A DNA stretch of 39,714 nt from an uncultured Gammaproteobacteria bacterium (GCA_903862645.1 CAIOZF010000157.1:1-39714); one strand, 5' to 3'. Counted from the first letter of the stretch, positions 1 through 7,946 are shown. Made by a program: numbers and translations. Notes: generated by a model not told the origin, from the letters alone.

Positions 1-328
1 CAGTGCTCCACTCATCTTTTTTGCGGAAAGTATCTGGGGTTTTATCGTGTTTAGAAAGCTTCCATAGCTCGGTAAGCTCCCACCACTCGATTTCCTTATC
101 AAACTTAAGATTCTCTTCTTCTTGAATTCCAGAGTCGAACCAGTAAAATTTTCCAGTTGATATATCTACAAAACAATTGTAGGAATCATCAGGATGTTCC
201 TTAAAGAATCCCTCGGGCGTTTTATGTACGAGGCCTGTGAAAATTCGACATGCCAAATTGACATCCCACCAATCCCTCTTTATTAATTTCTCTAAGTCGG
301 GCCATTCACGCTTTAATTCTGCTGTCAT
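1..328 (-). CDS. Unknown protein, 3' end cut off by the window edge
   Basis: A reverse-strand frame opens with ATG at 328 and runs without a stop to base 1, giving 109 visible residues. A GAGGG sequence lies about eight bases before the ATG, and an in-frame TAG sits two codons upstream, so the start is well defined. The protein is acidic and aromatic-rich, with WWD near residue 20, FYWFDSG near 61-67 and EWWELTELW near 81-89. I recognise no family. It lies between the integrase and the rest of the integrated element, and its composition is A/T-richer than the chromosome to the right. It is therefore most likely cargo of the element (inference). Confidence 0.6.
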   Translation of the reverse strand, partial: MTAELKREWPDLEKLIKRDWWDVNLACRIFTGLVHKTPEGFFKEHPDDSYNCFVDISTGKFYWFDSGIQEEENLKFDKEIEWWELTELWKLSKHDKTPDTFRKKDEWST

Positions 329-423
329 TAACTAGCCCTCTACGTTCCTTGGCAAGTGTTGCCGCACCTTGATCGCTTAGTTGTTTTTCGGACTTTAAGA
401 ACCACCAGCTCGGTCAAAGATGT

Positions 424-1719
424 TTAAACTCCACCCCTTTGCTTTGTCATCGGAATAACCTTGTTGTCTTGCTTGCCTGAAATAGCCCATCTGTTGTACT
501 CGTCTAGAACTTTTCTGCGTTCGTCTAAGAGGGCTGACCTAGCATAAGCAGAACGTACGCTATTGCCAACCTTGTGGGTCATACACATTTCTAAGGCTTC
601 TTCAGAGAATCGTTGCTGATCTTGGCCCCAAGTACGGAAGGTGGAGCGAAAGCCGTGAGCTGCACAGTCAAACCCAAGTTTCCTTGGTAGTTTAGGCAGT
701 GTGTTTTCGGGAATCGCTGTACCGTCTAGCCTGTTAAAGAGTCTGCCGGTTCGTGCAGCGAAGGAGGGGAGTGACTTTAAGAGCGTGATCGCTTCTTTCG
801 TTAGGGGGATCTCCCATTCTTCTTTAACTTTGCGCTTTGGCCCATTTGCAGGGATAGTCCACACAGCTGCATCAAGGTCAATTTCATCCCATTCGGCTAG
901 CCGCGCAGCAGATGGTCTAGACACCGTAAGGACCATAAACTCGAAGCATTTGCTTATAGGCTCGCTTGCTGTCTGGACGGACTTCCAGCCTGCTAGTTTC
1001 TTCATGAAGTCTGGGAGTTTGCGCCAGTCTATATAAGTGTGATGCTCTACGGGGGCAACTTTAGAACCTTTGGGGAAGGATAGTTCTAGGTCGCCCTTCC
1101 ATTCTGCGGGGTTCGCGTCCGTGCGCCTTCCTTCTGCAATAGCCTGCTGGAGTATTCGTTTAACTGAACGCAACGCTCGTTGAGCAGTGTGGTTTTTCTC
1201 TTCCCATATAGGGGTGAGAAACTGGACGATATGTTCTCGCTTGATGTCTTTGACGTATAGATGGCCAATGTGCGGATGAACGTACTCTGCTAGCTGGTGC
1301 TTTAGCCTGCGTACCTGCTCTGTAGTTTTGTACTCTTTGGCCTGTTTAGTAACGAATCGTTTGGAGTACTCTTCGAATGTGATGTGCTGAGATTGATCTG
1401 CAATGAGTTTAGCTTTTTTGGTCTTTGCCAGTGCTACTGGGTCTACGCCTTGAGCTATGAGCGCCCTCTTCTCCGCAGCTAACTCTCTAGCTCGTTTAAG
1501 CGAGACCTCAGGATAGCCGCCTAGCCCGTGTTCAGTTCGTTTAGCCCCGACAACGACTCGGAGTATCCAAGACTTCGCACCGGACGGCTTACAATTTAGA
1601 AGCAACCCAGAGACACCGCCGACGCGGTGACGCTTCGTTATTGGCTTACCATCCTTAGATGTACCGTGGGTTAATCGACGTATATGAACGTCTGACAGCG
1701 TTTTGGCAGCTTTAGGCAT
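424..1719 (-). CDS. Tyrosine-recombinase integrase, P4/DUF4102 type
   Basis: This 431-residue protein has the layout of the P4-like island integrases: an N-terminal DUF4102 arm-binding domain (about 1-100, with GLGGYPEVSLKRAR near 65-78), a SAM-like core-binding domain (about 112-200) and a C-terminal catalytic domain. The catalytic set is visible: R268 in SRPSAAR, lysines in the PKRK stretch near 294-297, H355-x-x-R358 in AHGFRS, H382 in MTHKVG and the nucleophile Y392 in SAYARS. It should cut and rejoin DNA at attachment sites. The gene stands 137 bases from the 3' end of tRNA-Leu, the usual place for such an enzyme at the edge of its island. The ATG at 1719 follows a GGAAGGGGG ribosome-binding sequence. 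The protein looks intact, so the element may still be mobile. Confidence 0.93.
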   Translation of the reverse strand: MPKAAKTLSDVHIRRLTHGTSKDGKPITKRHRVGGVSGLLLNCKPSGAKSWILRVVVGAKRTEHGLGGYPEVSLKRARELAAEKRALIAQGVDPVALAKTKKAKLIADQSQHITFEEYSKRFVTKQAKEYKTTEQVRRLKHQLAEYVHPHIGHLYVKDIKREHIVQFLTPIWEEKNHTAQRALRSVKRILQQAIAEGRRTDANPAEWKGDLELSFPKGSKVAPVEHHTYIDWRKLPDFMKKLAGWKSVQTASEPISKCFEFMVLTVSRPSAARLAEWDEIDLDAAVWTIPANGPKRKVKEEWEIPLTKEAITLLKSLPSFAARTGRLFNRLDGTAIPENTLPKLPRKLGFDCAAHGFRSTFRTWGQDQQRFSEEALEMCMTHKVGNSVRSAYARSALLDERRKVLDEYNRWAISGKQDNKVIPMTKQRGGV

Positions 1720-1721
1720 GT

Positions 1722-1742
1722 AGTCCCCCTTCCAGTCCCCCC
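1722..1742. repeat. Short tandem direct repeat in the integrase leader
   Basis: AGTCCCCC at 1722-1729 is repeated as AGTCCCCCC at 1734-1742, a 12-base period. Read on the reverse strand these are two GGGGGACT units, and the one nearer the gene is also the ribosome-binding region of the integrase. They could be recombinase arm sites or an autoregulatory site. That is inference only. Confidence 0.45.
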
Positions 1743-1856
1743 ATAAGAGATACTATCGGATGCTACAGATTAGACGTGGTTAGAACAAGGGATGTTAGGT
1801 TCGCGTTGTTTCTAAAGGGTTTTAAGGATGGCGTTGAATTGATTAGGATGGCTAAT

Positions 1857-1876
1857 TGGTGCCCAGGAGAGGACTT
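1857..1876. other. Probable attachment-site core at the tRNA-Leu 3' end
   Basis: The last bases of the tRNA, including an encoded CCA (complement at 1857-1859), border the integrase-bearing region. Island integrases of this type usually recombine in the 3' end of a tRNA and rebuild it, and the tRNA here is complete. The exact core cannot be fixed because the other end of the element is outside the window. Confidence 0.4.
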
Positions 1877-1943
1877 GAACCTCCACGACCTTTCGATCAC
1901 CAGCACCTGAAGCTGGCGTGTCTACCAATTCCACCACCTGGGC
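1857..1943 (-). tRNA. tRNA-Leu (anticodon CAG)
   Basis: The reverse complement folds as a class II tRNA: acceptor stem GCCCAGG/CCTGGGC, a D arm with GGAATTGGTAGAC, an anticodon stem CCAGC/GCTGG around loop TTCAGGT (anticodon CAG, reading CUG), a long variable arm, and a T arm with GGTTCAAGTCC. The discriminator is A and CCA is encoded. It is 87 bases long. It sits divergently upstream of rnr, as in Pseudomonas relatives, and is the likely integration target of the element to its left. Confidence 0.95.
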
Positions 1944-1966
1944 AGGAGGAGATAATGCAGGCGCGC

Positions 1967-1995
1967 ACTTTAGCCAGAAGCCCTGTGGCTGTCAA
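1967..1995 (-). promoter_or_regulatory. Sigma-70 promoter of tRNA-Leu
   Basis: Read on the reverse strand, a perfect -35 TTGACA (1990-1995) is followed by a 17-base spacer and -10 TAAAGT (1967-1972). A GCGCGC discriminator comes directly after. The predicted start lies about 17 bases before the mature tRNA 5' end. A GC-rich discriminator is typical of stable-RNA promoters under stringent control. Confidence 0.75.
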
Positions 1996-2076
1996 TTCCC
2001 CGCAGCAGATTTGTTTACGTAAAGCCCGGCTTACCTGTGTATACTGCCATTGAATCCCCTTAAAATTTGGCAGGTT

Positions 2077-4650
2077 ATGAGTAAGAAAAGAGAAGAGCCC
2101 TCAGCTGTTACAGACCCCTTCGCAAGTCGGGAAGCGGAAAATTACGAAAATCCGATTCCCAGTCGTGAATACATCCTCGAATACATGGAAAAGTCCGGTG
2201 AGCCTGTGAGCTACCCGATGCTCTGCGAGCATCTCGGGCTGGAATCCTATGAACAGACTGAAGCGCTGCGGCGCCGTCTGATCGCCATGGCGCGCGACGG
2301 GCAGCTAATCAGCAACCGGCGTGGAGTCTACGGACTCGTCAACCGCATGGAGCTGACCAAGGGGCGTGTGCAGGGTAATAAAGATGGCTATGGCTTCTTC
2401 ATTCCCGTCGACGGTTCCGGGGATCTGGTGCTGCCATCGGCCGAGATGCAGAAAGTGTTCGACGGTGACATCGTGCTGGCGCGAGTCTCCGGTGTCGATC
2501 GCCGTGGCCGCAAGGAAGGCATGATCGTCGAGGTGCTGGAGCGGCGCAGTACGCACATCGTCGGACGCTATTACTGGGAGCAGGGCTTTGGCGTGGTGGT
2601 GCCGGACAATCGGCGCAACAGCCAGGAGATCATGATTCCCGAGAAGGAAAACCGTGGTGCTCAGGACGGTCAGTTCGTGGTGGCCGAGATCACTGCGTAC
2701 CCGACCCAGCGTCGCAAGGCGGTTGGCAGTGTCGTCGAGATCCTCGGCGATCATATGAAGCCGGGCATGGAGATCGAGGTGGCGGTTCGCAGTCACGATA
2801 TCCCCTACAAGTGGCCGCGCGAGGTACTCGACGAGGTCAAGCGCTTCTCCACCGAGGTGCATGAATCCGAGTCTTCCCAGCGCGTGGATCTACGCCATCT
2901 GCCCTTCGTGACCATCGACGGTGAAGATGCCAAGGACTTCGACGACGCGGTGTATTGCGAGCAGGAAGCCCTCGGGGCCTGCCGTCTGTATGTCGCAATA
3001 GCCGACGTGTCCCACTATGTGTCGGTGAATTCGTCGCTGGATGTCGAGGCTCAGAATCGCGGTAATTCCGTGTATTTCCCTGGCCACGTCATTCCGATGC
3101 TGCCCGAGGCGCTGTCCAACGGACTGTGCTCGCTCAAGCCCAATGTGGATCGTCTGGTGATGGTCTGCGAGATGCAGATGAACAAACAGGGTCAGGTGCT
3201 CGATTACACCTTTTATGAGGGCGTGATCCACTCCCATGCGCGGATGACCTATACCGAGGTGTCTGACATCCTCGAAGAGCCGACCACGGCTGTGCGTGAG
3301 AAATCCCAGGCCAGGTTGCGCAAGAAATACGAAGCCTTGCTGCCTGCACTGGAAACTCTGTACACCATTTACAAGAAGCTCTCAAAACTGCGACAGCAGG
3401 CTGGAGCATTGGATTTCATCAGTACCGAGACGCGCATCGTGTTCGGGGAGACTCGCAAGATCGCCGAGATCGTGCCCGTAGTGCGCAACGACGCCCATCG
3501 CCTGATCGAGGAGTGCATGCTGGCTGCCAACGTCTGCACCGCGAACTTCCTGGCGGAGTCCGCCTTGCCGGTGCTCTACCGCGTGCACGATGGTCCGAAC
3601 ATGGACAAGCTGGATAATCTCAAAGCCTTCCTCAAGGAAATGGACATCGTGCTGACGCGCTCTTCCGCGAAGCCGGAACCGAAGGATTACCAGCGCGTGC
3701 TGCTCAAGATTGCCGGTCGCCCCGACGCGCATCTGATTCAGACGGTGTTGATCCGCTCGCTGTTGCAGGCCGTCTATCAGCCGGAAAACATTGGTCACTT
3801 CGGGCTTGGCTTTGCGGCCTATACCCATTTCACCTCGCCGATTCGCCGTTATCCGGATCTGCTGGTACATCGTGCCCTGCGCTTTCTGATTCGCAGTAAG
3901 GCGCAGGCCGCACATGTACGCAAGGTCACCGGTGTTGAGCCGATCTCCCGCAAGGAGATCTACCCTTATGATCTGAAGGATCTGCAGAGCTTTGGCGAGA
4001 CCTGCTCGATGTCCGAGCGCCGCGCCGATGCGGCCAGTTATGACGTGATCGACTGGCTCAAGTGTGAATACATCAAGGATCGTGTCGGGGACGAGTTCCC
4101 GGGCACAGTCAGCAGTGTCACCGGTTTTGGCCTGTTCGTGGAGTTGCGCGACATCTATATCGAGGGCCTGGTGCACATCACGGCGCTGAAGAATGATTAC
4201 TATCAGTTCGATCCGGTACGGCATCTGCTGCGCGGTGAGCGCAGCGGAGTCAGTTATCACCTTGGTGATCCAGTGCGGGTGAAGGTCGTGCGCGTCGATC
4301 TGGATGATCGCAAGATCGATCTGGTGATGATGGATGGCTCGGGCGAAAAGCCAGAGGGTGGCTCTGCGCAGCCTGGTGGGCGCGAGCACAAATCCTCGGG
4401 CTCCAAAGGCAAGGGCGCAGAACAGAAGTCCGCGAAGTCTGCCGATGGGGGCAAGGCTGGTAATGCCGGTAAGAGTGGCAAAGGCGGCAAGGCTGGCAAG
4501 AAGGCCGCACCCGCCACAGTCAAGCCTGGAGAAGCAGCGGCACCCAAGAAGAAACGTTCGCGCAAGTCCGGGGCCGCAGGCGGCAAGAACAAGGGCAAGC
4601 GCCGTGCAGCAGTGCCCGCTGACGGCGGTGGCGCTTCGGGCCAGAGCTAA
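2077..4650 (+). CDS. rnr: Ribonuclease R
   Basis: RNase R is a 3'-to-5' exoribonuclease that degrades structured RNA and takes part in rRNA and tmRNA quality control. The 857-residue protein shows a winged-helix N-terminus (about 30-90), two cold-shock domains (from about 93), the RNB catalytic domain and an S1 domain (GTVSSVTGFGLFVEL). The catalytic aspartates are D281, D287, D289 and D290 in DGEDAKDFDDAV, matching E. coli D272/278/280/281. HFTSPIRRYPDL is also present. The last ~110 residues are a low-complexity Lys/Gly/Ala tail, as in long RNase R versions. I chose ATG 2077; the frame also has a TTG at 2050 without a ribosome-binding site. A TATACT -10-like box stands at 2040-2045 with no clear -35. 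rlmB follows after 25 bases, so the two are probably co-transcribed. Confidence 0.96.
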   Translation: MSKKREEPSAVTDPFASREAENYENPIPSREYILEYMEKSGEPVSYPMLCEHLGLESYEQTEALRRRLIAMARDGQLISNRRGVYGLVNRMELTKGRVQGNKDGYGFFIPVDGSGDLVLPSAEMQKVFDGDIVLARVSGVDRRGRKEGMIVEVLERRSTHIVGRYYWEQGFGVVVPDNRRNSQEIMIPEKENRGAQDGQFVVAEITAYPTQRRKAVGSVVEILGDHMKPGMEIEVAVRSHDIPYKWPREVLDEVKRFSTEVHESESSQRVDLRHLPFVTIDGEDAKDFDDAVYCEQEALGACRLYVAIADVSHYVSVNSSLDVEAQNRGNSVYFPGHVIPMLPEALSNGLCSLKPNVDRLVMVCEMQMNKQGQVLDYTFYEGVIHSHARMTYTEVSDILEEPTTAVREKSQARLRKKYEALLPALETLYTIYKKLSKLRQQAGALDFISTETRIVFGETRKIAEIVPVVRNDAHRLIEECMLAANVCTANFLAESALPVLYRVHDGPNMDKLDNLKAFLKEMDIVLTRSSAKPEPKDYQRVLLKIAGRPDAHLIQTVLIRSLLQAVYQPENIGHFGLGFAAYTHFTSPIRRYPDLLVHRALRFLIRSKAQAAHVRKVTGVEPISRKEIYPYDLKDLQSFGETCSMSERRADAASYDVIDWLKCEYIKDRVGDEFPGTVSSVTGFGLFVELRDIYIEGLVHITALKNDYYQFDPVRHLLRGERSGVSYHLGDPVRVKVVRVDLDDRKIDLVMMDGSGEKPEGGSAQPGGREHKSSGSKGKGAEQKSAKSADGGKAGNAGKSGKGGKAGKKAAPATVKPGEAAAPKKKRSRKSGAAGGKNKGKRRAAVPADGGGASGQS

Positions 4651-4675
4651 AGTGAAACGCGAACAGGATTGAGAA

Positions 4676-5434
4676 TTGAGCAGCAAAGAATGGGTATACG
4701 GTATTCATACCGTGGGCGAGCTGTTGCGACAGCATCCCGAGGATGTCCTCGAGTTGCTGATCCAGCAGGATCGCGAAGACAAGCGCATCAATGAATTGAA
4801 GGGGCTTGCGGACGCGGCTGGTGTCAGCTGGCAGGGGTTGGACCGCAAGGATCTGGATAAGCGTCTGCGCAACCTGCAGTCCGGAGCGGTGCATCAGGGC
4901 GTGATCGCCCTGTGTCGCCTTGGTGGCACGGTGCTCGATGAACGAGGTCTGGCGACGCTGTTGGATTCGCTCGCGCATCCGCCGCTGGTGCTGGTGCTGG
5001 ATGAGGTCACCGATCCGCATAATCTGGGCGCCTGCCTGCGCACTGCTGATGCGGCGGGAGTGGATGTGGTGATCGTGCCGAAAGATCGCTCTGCTCCGCT
5101 GAACATGACAGCGCGCAAGGTTGCCTGCGGTGCTGCGGATACCATCGCTTTCGCCGCCGTCACCAATCTCAGCCGGACGCTGGGCGAGCTCAAAGAGCGT
5201 GGCATCTGGATCGCCGGTGCGGCGGGTGAGGCGCAGAACAGCCTGTACAGCATCGACTTTAAACAACCCATCGCAATTGTCATGGGCTCGGAGGGCAAGG
5301 GGCTGCGGCGTCTTACTCGTGAGCATTGTGACTATCTGATGTCTATTCCGATGGCTGGCGCGCTGAGCAGTCTCAATGTCTCGGTCGCGACCGGGCTGTG
5401 CCTGTTCGAGGCCGTGCGCCAGCGACGAACCTGA
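4676..5434 (+). CDS. rlmB: 23S rRNA (guanosine-2251-2'-O)-methyltransferase RlmB
   Basis: RlmB is a SpoU/SPOUT-class enzyme that methylates the ribose of G2251 in the peptidyl-transferase P-loop of 23S rRNA, using SAM. The 252-residue protein has the N-terminal RNA-binding domain (about 6-80) and all three SpoU motifs: DPHNLGACLRTADAAGV at 113-129 (with N116 and R122), MGSEGKGL at 203-210 (E206), and SIPMAGALSSLNVSVATG at 223-240, which forms the trefoil knot that binds SAM. The start is TTG at 4676; no ATG is available nearby and the ORF begins SSKEWVYGIHTV like its homologues. It follows rnr by 25 bases. The order rnr-rlmB is conserved in gammaproteobacteria. Confidence 0.95.
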   Translation: MSSKEWVYGIHTVGELLRQHPEDVLELLIQQDREDKRINELKGLADAAGVSWQGLDRKDLDKRLRNLQSGAVHQGVIALCRLGGTVLDERGLATLLDSLAHPPLVLVLDEVTDPHNLGACLRTADAAGVDVVIVPKDRSAPLNMTARKVACGAADTIAFAAVTNLSRTLGELKERGIWIAGAAGEAQNSLYSIDFKQPIAIVMGSEGKGLRRLTREHCDYLMSIPMAGALSSLNVSVATGLCLFEAVRQRRT

Positions 5435-5493
5435 AATCCTTTGATCCTGTGGGAGCGCACCCACCGGAGCCGTAGGGCCGGGAGAAAAACAGA

Positions 5494-5522
5494 TTGCATG
5501 TTCAGCAGCGCTTCTCTAGAAT
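5494..5522 (+). promoter_or_regulatory. Sigma-70 promoter of the rpsF operon
   Basis: TTGCAT at 5494-5499 (-35), a 17-base spacer and TAGAAT at 5517-5522 (-10) make a good housekeeping promoter. The transcript would start near 5529 and carry a leader of about 113 bases before rpsF, with two strong hairpins in it. Confidence 0.72.
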
Positions 5523-5539
5523 GCCCGCTCCTTAATTTC

Positions 5540-5620
5540 GGGGAACTGTCTTCGGACAAAACCCCTTAACTCCTTGCCTTACCGCTCATTGGTCCCTCAA
5601 ACCGGTGCTCGTCGGAAGGC
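5540..5620 (+). promoter_or_regulatory. Structured rpsF leader, candidate S6:S18 autoregulatory RNA
   Basis: Hairpin 1 (5540-5565) pairs GGGG with CCCC and TGTC with GACA around a TTCG tetraloop, with a small internal loop. Hairpin 2 (5576-5620) pairs GCCTTaCCG (5576-5584, one bulged A) with CGGAAGGC (5613-5620), then an internal loop, then CATTGGT (5587-5593) with ACCGGTG (5601-5607) around a seven-base loop. The ribosome-binding site AAAGGAG follows within about 10 bases. rpsF leaders in many bacteria carry an RNA bound by the S6:S18 complex that represses translation. The position and fold fit that idea, but identity with the known motif was not tested. Confidence 0.5.
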
Positions 5621-5641
5621 TACAAACCGAAAGGAGTCTCT

Positions 5642-6112
5642 ATGAGACACTACGAAGTCGTATTTTTGGTGCACCCGGATCAAACAGATCAGGTGCCAGT
5701 GATGGTTGAACGCTATACCCAGATGATCAAGGACAGCGGCGGAGCAATCCACCGTCTTGAAGACTGGGGCCGTCGTCAACTCGCCTACCCGATCAGCAAA
5801 ATCCACAAAGCTCACTACATCCTCATGAATATAGAGTGTGGCAGTGCAGTGCTGGAAGAAATCGTCACTCTGTTCCGCTACAACGATGCCATTCTGCGCA
5901 ACCTCGTCATGAAGATGAGCGGTCCCGTCCTCGAAGAGTCTTTGATTCTGAAGGGCGAGCGCGAGAGCCGTGAGCGTCGTCAGCGCGCCGAACAGAAGCG
6001 CAAGCTGGAAGAAGATGCAGCTGCCCGTGAGGCAGAAACTGAAGAAGCTGTTGAAGAATTCGACGGCTTTGATGATGCGGACGATCTGGATGCGGATGAC
6101 TCCAAGGAGTAA
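5642..6112 (+). CDS. rpsF: 30S ribosomal protein S6
   Basis: S6 binds the central domain of 16S rRNA as a dimer with S18 on the small-subunit platform. The 156-residue protein starts [14 protein letters not shown], and contains [19 protein letters not shown], the family's core. After about residue 98 comes a long charged tail, first Arg/Lys/Glu-rich and then very acidic ([16 protein letters not shown]), which is longer than in E. coli S6. Such acidic C-termini are the RimK glutamylation region in some bacteria; no rimK is visible in this window. The ribosome-binding site AAAGGAG lies seven bases before the ATG. It heads the rpsF-rpsR-DUF2232-rplI cluster and likely has the structured leader described above. 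Confidence 0.97.
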   Translation: MRHYEVVFLVHPDQTDQVPVMVERYTQMIKDSGGAIHRLEDWGRRQLAYPISKIHKAHYILMNIECGSAVLEEIVTLFRYNDAILRNLVMKMSGPVLEESLILKGERESRERRQRAEQKRKLEEDAAAREAETEEAVEEFDGFDDADDLDADDSKE

Positions 6113-6190
6113 TCCTGGGGCGTCAGCCATCGATCCGTTTTCTGGCGATTTTTAACAGTCATAGCAATATTAGTTGAAAGGATAGTAACC

Positions 6191-6421
6191 ATGTCTCGAT
6201 TTTTCAGAAGGCGTAAATTCTGCAAATTTACTGCTGAAGGCACCATAGAGATCGACTACAAAGATATCGAAACTCTGAAGGCCTACGTGTCCGAAACCGG
6301 CAAGATCGTGCCGAGCCGCATCACTGGTACCAAAGCCCGTTATCAGCGTCAGCTGGCAACTGCGGTCAAGCGTGCCCGTCATCTGGCGCTGATTCCGTAC
6401 ACTGATAGCCACACTGCCTGA
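6191..6421 (+). CDS. rpsR: 30S ribosomal protein S18
   Basis: S18 pairs with S6 on the 30S platform. The 76-residue protein is of normal length, with an N-terminal RRRKFCKF stretch and the conserved core [19 protein letters not shown], followed by [14 protein letters not shown]. It has one N-terminal cysteine only, so it is not a zinc-ribbon version. A GAAAGGA sequence precedes the ATG. It is 78 bases after rpsF and 38 before the DUF2232 gene, in the same operon. Confidence 0.97.
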   Translation: MSRFFRRRKFCKFTAEGTIEIDYKDIETLKAYVSETGKIVPSRITGTKARYQRQLATAVKRARHLALIPYTDSHTA

Positions 6422-6459
6422 TCCCACTTACATGAGGGCTTCGGGATGAGGACTTCGGA

Positions 6460-7299
6460 ATGAGGTCTCTCGCAGAGTTCGCAATGGCAGGGCGCCGTCA
6501 GGCGGTTCTGGCCGCGGTACTCCTTGGAGTTCTCCCGGTACTCAACTTCCTGAGTGCTCCTGTCGTGGCGCTGGTTTGTCTGCGTCACGGCCGCACGGAA
6601 GGAATGATTGTGCTGGCCTGGGCCGTGTTGCCCGCACTTGGATGGGCAGTGCTGGGGGATGTGATTCCCCTGTTGTTGCTGATAGGGATTGCTGTGCTCG
6701 CGAATGTGTTGCGTGCGACGAATTCCTGGGAAGCGACTCTGATCAGTGCAATTGGCGTTGGTATCGGGGCGCTACTGGGGCTGCTGATACGGCCCGATTT
6801 TCTGCTGCTGATGCAGCAACAGTTGGAGCTGGTCTTGAACAGCCCCGATTTGCAAGGGCAGGTGGCGGCAGTGCCGCCGGAGCAAATGCTGCAGTTGCTG
6901 CGAGCGTTCTTCGGCACGATGTTGATGTTCCTGGCTTTGGTACTGCTGATGCTGGCAAGAAGCTGGCAGGCGAAACTGTACAACCCTGGTGGTTTTCGTG
7001 ACGAGCTCCACCGGTTGCGCCTAAGCTGGATGACAGCTGCAGGATTGCTCCTGATGTTTACGCTGGCGAGTTTTGGCCCGCCGGCACTGCAGCCGCTGAC
7101 GCTGTTCTTCGTACTGCCGCTGTTGTTCGCCGGTGTGGCTCTGGTCCACGGCATCGCAGGGATGAAGAAGTGGCCGGGGGCTGTGCTGGTAATTTTTTAT
7201 GTGGCGCTACTGAGTCCGATCATGACGCAGATACTGGTGTTGGCCGCTATCGCGGACAGCTGGTACGACTTCAGATCGCGCCTCAGAGCGAGGGATTGA
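6460..7299 (+). CDS. DUF2232-type integral membrane protein in the S6-S18-L9 operon
   Basis: The 279-residue protein is very hydrophobic, with about seven to eight predicted membrane segments (near 15-42, 46-66, 68-84, 92-110, 140-167, 189-206, 210-230 and 238-264). It ends in a short basic tail (RSRLRARD). It resembles the DUF2232/YybS family of inner-membrane proteins. A gene of this kind stands between rpsR and rplI in Pseudomonas, so the position supports the call. Its function is unknown. The ATG at 6460 follows GAGGA at a good distance. Overlap with ribosomal genes suggests growth-linked expression (inference). Confidence 0.8.
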   Translation: MRSLAEFAMAGRRQAVLAAVLLGVLPVLNFLSAPVVALVCLRHGRTEGMIVLAWAVLPALGWAVLGDVIPLLLLIGIAVLANVLRATNSWEATLISAIGVGIGALLGLLIRPDFLLLMQQQLELVLNSPDLQGQVAAVPPEQMLQLLRAFFGTMLMFLALVLLMLARSWQAKLYNPGGFRDELHRLRLSWMTAAGLLLMFTLASFGPPALQPLTLFFVLPLLFAGVALVHGIAGMKKWPGAVLVIFYVALLSPIMTQILVLAAIADSWYDFRSRLRARD

Positions 7300-7365
7300 T
7301 TCCTTCGCGCAGGGCGTGAAATGATCGACTCAAGTCTATAAGCAAGATTTAACGAGGAAACGACA

Positions 7366-7812
7366 ATGAACGTAATTCTGTTGGAAAAAGTAGGCAAGCT
7401 GGGTGCTGTAGGCGATACGGCAGCGGTGAAGTCAGGTTATGCACGTAACTTCCTGTTCCCCACTGGTAAGGCAATTCCTGCGACCAGAACCAACCTGGAA
7501 AATTTTGAAGCCCGTCGCTCTGAGCTGCTTGCAGCTCACAACGAAAAAGTGGGAGTGGCGCAAGGCCGTGCTGCCAAGCTGAAAGCTCTGCGTGTTGCCA
7601 TCGCGGTGAACGCAGGCGAAGAAGGCAAGCTGTTTGGTTCTATCGGCACTCGTGACATCGCTGATGCCATCTGCGCCGCTGGCGTCGAAGTCAGCAAGGC
7701 TGAAGTGCGTCTCCCACACGGTGCGCTGCGCGAAGTGGGCGAGTATGTGATCAGCATCGACCTCGGCCACGAAGTCGAAGAAAACATCACACTGGCCATC
7801 GTTCCGGCTTAA
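7366..7812 (+). CDS. rplI: 50S ribosomal protein L9
   Basis: L9 binds domain V of 23S rRNA at the base of the L1 stalk and reaches over neighbouring ribosomes, which helps reading-frame maintenance. The 148-residue protein is full length. The N-terminal rRNA-binding domain is clear ([17 protein letters not shown], then [16 protein letters not shown] with the conserved GYARNFL-P). A long helix follows (about 40-75), then the C-terminal domain with [26 protein letters not shown] precedes the ATG. It is the last gene of the rpsF cluster, and a strong terminator follows 72 bases later. Confidence 0.97.
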   Translation: MNVILLEKVGKLGAVGDTAAVKSGYARNFLFPTGKAIPATRTNLENFEARRSELLAAHNEKVGVAQGRAAKLKALRVAIAVNAGEEGKLFGSIGTRDIADAICAAGVEVSKAEVRLPHGALREVGEYVISIDLGHEVEENITLAIVPA

Positions 7813-7884
7813 GCGGTGACTGCTGGAGTCCGTCGCACAACGCGGTTTTCGCGGTTGTTGGATGGCACTCAATAGTAGACAATG

Positions 7885-7919
7885 AGGCGCTGTTGCTCTC
7901 CGAGTAACAGCGCCTTTTT
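7885..7919 (+). terminator. Rho-independent terminator after rplI
   Basis: AGGCGCTGTT (7885-7894) pairs perfectly with AACAGCGCCT (7906-7915), the stem continues inward through CTC/GAG, and a TTTTT run follows. It closes the ribosomal operon and separates it from dnaB. Confidence 0.92.
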
Positions 7920-7946
7920 ATTTCCGCAGCAGTGCAAGAAGATCCC

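Noticed and set aside
1856-2053. 65-codon forward frame across the tRNA
   Set aside because: It reads the antisense of tRNA-Leu; the usual false protein seen over such tRNAs (PRRGLEPPRP).
2050-2076. TTG start for rnr
   Set aside because: No ribosome-binding site, and the -10-like box would leave almost no leader. ATG 2077 gives the expected SKKREE start.
4340-4650. Lys/Gly/Ala repeats in the RNase R tail as a DNA repeat or CRISPR-like array
   Set aside because: They are coding, irregular in DNA sequence, and match the known low-complexity C-terminus of long RNase R proteins.
3382-4686. 434-codon reverse frame opposite rnr
   Set aside because: It is a mirror of the third-position GC bias of rnr, and gives a composition-driven protein without motifs.
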